From: Kofleriaceae bacterium
Lineage (GTDB): Bacteria > Myxococcota_A > Polyangia > Haliangiales > Haliangiaceae
Assembly: GCA_025357755.1 (NCBI GenBank)
Contig: JANXOP010000303.1
Location: 1-34,583, forward strand
DNA length: 34,583 nt
Direction: 5' to 3'
In this document: piece after piece, positions 33,146 to 34,583 of the stretch
Numbering within the stretch: the first letter of the stretch is position 1
Layout: the number at the start of each line of letters is the position of its first letter
Translations under genes and position numbers: made by a program
The notes under the pieces: generated by a model
Databases searched by the model: none
Seen by the model: the letters and a program-made list of their open reading frames with translations, nothing else
Told to the model about the DNA's origin: nothing

Positions 33146-33895
33146 TCACAGCGTCAGCCCGAGCTGCGGAGCGCCCTTGTCGTTCGAGGCAGGCTTGTCG
33201 CCCCTGCCCACTTCCTCTGCATGCGTCTCGAGCAGCCGCGAGCGGGTGATGTCGACCGCCTCCTTGCACAGGTCATTGCCCATGAAGTTGCGGCCCTTGT
33301 TGATCGCCGCAAACCCGACGGAGCCCGAGCCCATGAACGGATCGATCACCAGCTGGCCTGGCAGCGTGCTCTGCGTGATCAGCGTCTCGCTAATCTTCGG
33401 CGGCTTCTCCGCCGGATAACCACCCGTCACTCGAGGCGCCTCGAGGATATCAGCGACGCCGAGGTCGTTCAGCTTCCGCTTCCCCTTCTCGAAGAACAGG
33501 ATGCATTCGTACCGAGCGCGGTAGTGGTAGCCCATCCCGATGTTCCGCTTATCCCAGATGATCGGCTTCCAGAACTTGAACCCTGCCGCTTCGGCCATCG
33601 GCTTCGCGACGAACATCGTCTCGGGATCGCAGTAGAGATAGAAGTGGGTGTCCTTCTTGAGGACGCGATAGACCTCGGCGAACAGCTCGGGGAAGCGATC
33701 GTTCGGAAAGATCGAGAACCAGTCATTGCTCGAAGCCTTCGAGTGCTTGAGCCGGGTGGTGGTGCCGATCGCGCGATGCTTCTCGAGGGATTCGTACGGC
33801 GGATCGGTGACGACCAGATCGACGGACCCCGCGGCTAGCGAACGCAACCAAGTGACGGCGTCACTGTGCGTTAACTGGAACCGAGGTGTTTCCAT
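33146..33895 (-). CDS. Site-specific DNA methyltransferase, beta class (N4-cytosine or N6-adenine)
   Basis: The protein has 249 residues from ATG at 33895. Catalytic motif IV DPPY (31-34) comes first and the SAM-binding motif I FMGSGS (187-192, in VIDPFMGSGSVGFAA) comes last, the order that defines the beta class. Motif X-like KISETLITQSTLPGQL precedes it, and the stretch between (about 40-165) should hold the target recognition domain, including PIIWDKRNIGMG. Together with the nuclease gene it forms a restriction-modification operon, with methyltransferase first so that protection is made before cutting. A perfect palindrome lies about 30 bases upstream. DPPY fits either adenine or cytosine-N4 methylation. 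Confidence 0.9.
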   Translation of the reverse strand: METPRFQLTHSDAVTWLRSLAAGSVDLVVTDPPYESLEKHRAIGTTTRLKHSKASSNDWFSIFPNDRFPELFAEVYRVLKKDTHFYLYCDPETMFVAKPMAEAAGFKFWKPIIWDKRNIGMGYHYRARYECILFFEKGKRKLNDLGVADILEAPRVTGGYPAEKPPKISETLITQSTLPGQLVIDPFMGSGSVGFAAINKGRNFMGNDLCKEAVDITRSRLLETHAEEVGRGDKPASNDKGAPQLGLTL

Positions 33896-33925
33896 GCGAG
33901 GACCATCGCAGGTCGGTATGACAAT

Positions 33926-33946
33926 CTGTTCAGTACTACTGAACAG
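33926..33946. repeat. Perfect 21-bp inverted repeat upstream of the methyltransferase
   Basis: Ten-base arms CTGTTCAGTA and TACTGAACAG flank a single C. It is AT-richer than its surroundings, lies 30 bases before the methyltransferase start and covers the stop codon of the upstream hydrolase remnant. No U tract follows, so an operator is more likely than a terminator. On the minus strand TTGTCA, a good -35-like hexamer, follows directly. Confidence 0.7.
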
Positions 33947-34235
33947 AGCCGAGCGCCGCGATGACGATCTCGGGGGGCAGCGTGTGGCCGCCCGCGAGCT
34001 CGCGATAGTCCATGGCGTAGTCCAGCTCCAGGGCCGGCACGAACCGGCGGCTGCAACGATCGATCGGGAGCACCTGGTTGTCGGTCCCGTGCGACACGAA
34101 CACCTTCGGTGTACCGCGCCGCTCGGTCCCCGCGACAAAACCCGGCGAGAACGCGAGCACGTGGCCGAAAAGCTCGCAATTGCCGAGCCCGAGCCCGAGC
34201 GCAAAGCTCGCGCCATCGAAGAACCCCGCGACCAC
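33936..34235 (-). pseudogene. C-terminal remnant of a phospholipase/carboxylesterase-type hydrolase
   Basis: About 99 residues remain: VVAGFFDGASFALGLGLGN, with the nucleophile-elbow Ser replaced (GFFDGAS where relatives have GFSDGAS), then AFSPGFVAG, KVFVSHGTDNQVLPIDRC with the catalytic Asp, and GGHTLPPEIV with the catalytic His. The N-terminal half is missing and the first usable start is a GTG at 34235 without ribosome site. Resemblance upstream continues only in another frame, if at all. It is therefore a broken gene. It sits directly upstream of the methyltransferase. Confidence 0.72.
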
Positions 34236-34358
34236 GAGCGCCTTGACCTCGAGCCGATCGGACTCTTCTTGACCAGCACGCCGCGCAGGAGCGCGTTGTC
34301 CGAATCTACCGCCTCGCGACCAGCTCTCGGCCTCGCGCGTCCGAAGCTCGTCGGACCG

Positions 34359-34583
34359 CTAGCGCGGAATGGACGAGATCGGAATCGCGACCGCTGGCAG
34401 GAGCAACGGACGAAGGATGTCGCCGTCCGCGAGGGTCTCGACCTTCATGTACGCGTTGCCGATCGGCTGGGTATGGACCTCGACCGTCATCGCCCTCAGA
34501 TTCACGATCCAGTACTCGGGGATCTTGGATTCCGCGTAGATCGCTAGCTTGGTCGTGCGATCGTAATGCAACGACGAGTCAGC
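34359..34583 (-). CDS. Uma2 family (DUF820) nuclease-like protein, 5' end beyond the window
   Basis: Only the C-terminal 74 codons are present; the frame is open to the right edge. The sequence SSLHYDRTTKLAIYAESKIPEYWIVNLRAMTVEVH is the family signature, followed by the GDILRPLLLPAVAIPISSI ending. Uma2 proteins have a PD-(D/E)XK-related fold and are numerous in cyanobacteria, actinobacteria and myxobacteria; their role is unsettled. A TTG at 34571 could be mistaken for a start, but homology continues upstream of it. Confidence 0.85.
   Translation of the reverse strand, partial: ADSSLHYDRTTKLAIYAESKIPEYWIVNLRAMTVEVHTQPIGNAYMKVETLADGDILRPLLLPAVAIPISSIPR

Noticed and set aside
1..34583. CRISPR array, prophage or complete insertion sequence
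   Set aside because: No regularly spaced repeats, no phage structural genes and no transposase. The only mobile-element gene is the integrase fragment.

Overview
The window looks like chromosomal DNA of a myxobacterium-type organism (phylum Myxococcota, perhaps near Kofleriaceae/Haliangiales). This is inferred from very high GC with strongly GC-biased third codon positions, many short lipoproteins, a membrane-anchored Ser/Thr kinase with AgmX/PglI-like outer domains, a wax-ester/triacylglycerol synthase, a front-end type desaturase and a DUF1501 plus c-type heme gene set. No rRNA, CRISPR array or complete insertion sequence was seen. There is one tRNA, tRNA-Leu(UAG).

Layout. (1) 1-4255, accessory island remnant: a minus-strand pair made of an exported PD-(D/E)XK-like nuclease and an overlapping downstream gene (candidate toxin/immunity); an orphan, 5'-truncated subtilisin-like protease of the kind paired with AAA ATPases (IetS-like); and the C-terminal end of a tyrosine recombinase that stops 4 bases from the 3' end of tRNA-Leu. 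Protease and recombinase are joined head to head at a chimeric junction near 3640-3665. (2) 4276-9960: an HNH endonuclease, an exported protein of unknown function, an NlpC/P60-like lipoprotein, a phosphodiesterase/pyrophosphatase-like lipoprotein, a fatty acid desaturase and a Gly/His-rich lipoprotein. (3) 9977-17450: two secreted alpha/beta hydrolases, the kinase, the WS/DGAT acyltransferase, a YfcE-type phosphoesterase, an unknown lipoprotein and a DJ-1/PfpI protein. (4) 17463-22448: a translationally coupled four-gene envelope module (DUF1588/DUF1585-like heme protein, lipoprotein, Tat-exported DUF1501 protein, lipoprotein with a heme site). (5) 22472-25426: a small protein/nucleotidyltransferase pair, a YjbR-like protein with a basic tail, a lipoprotein and an Old Yellow Enzyme reductase. 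(6) 25525-31216: a complete RND efflux operon in the order outer-membrane channel, adaptor, pump. (7) 31206-34583: a lipoprotein hydrolase, then a type II restriction-modification cassette (beta-class methyltransferase plus a 154-residue PD-(D/E)XK nuclease) between two broken genes, and a Uma2-family gene cut by the window edge.

How they work together. Regions 1 and 7 carry competition and defence functions and show gene breakage, so they are the most recently rearranged parts. The middle is a stable lineage-specific stretch dominated by envelope, lipid and export functions. The best candidates for undescribed biology are the nuclease/immunity pair at the left edge, the four-gene DUF1501/heme module, the small-protein/nucleotidyltransferase pair and the restriction-modification cassette with its perfect 21-bp inverted repeat.
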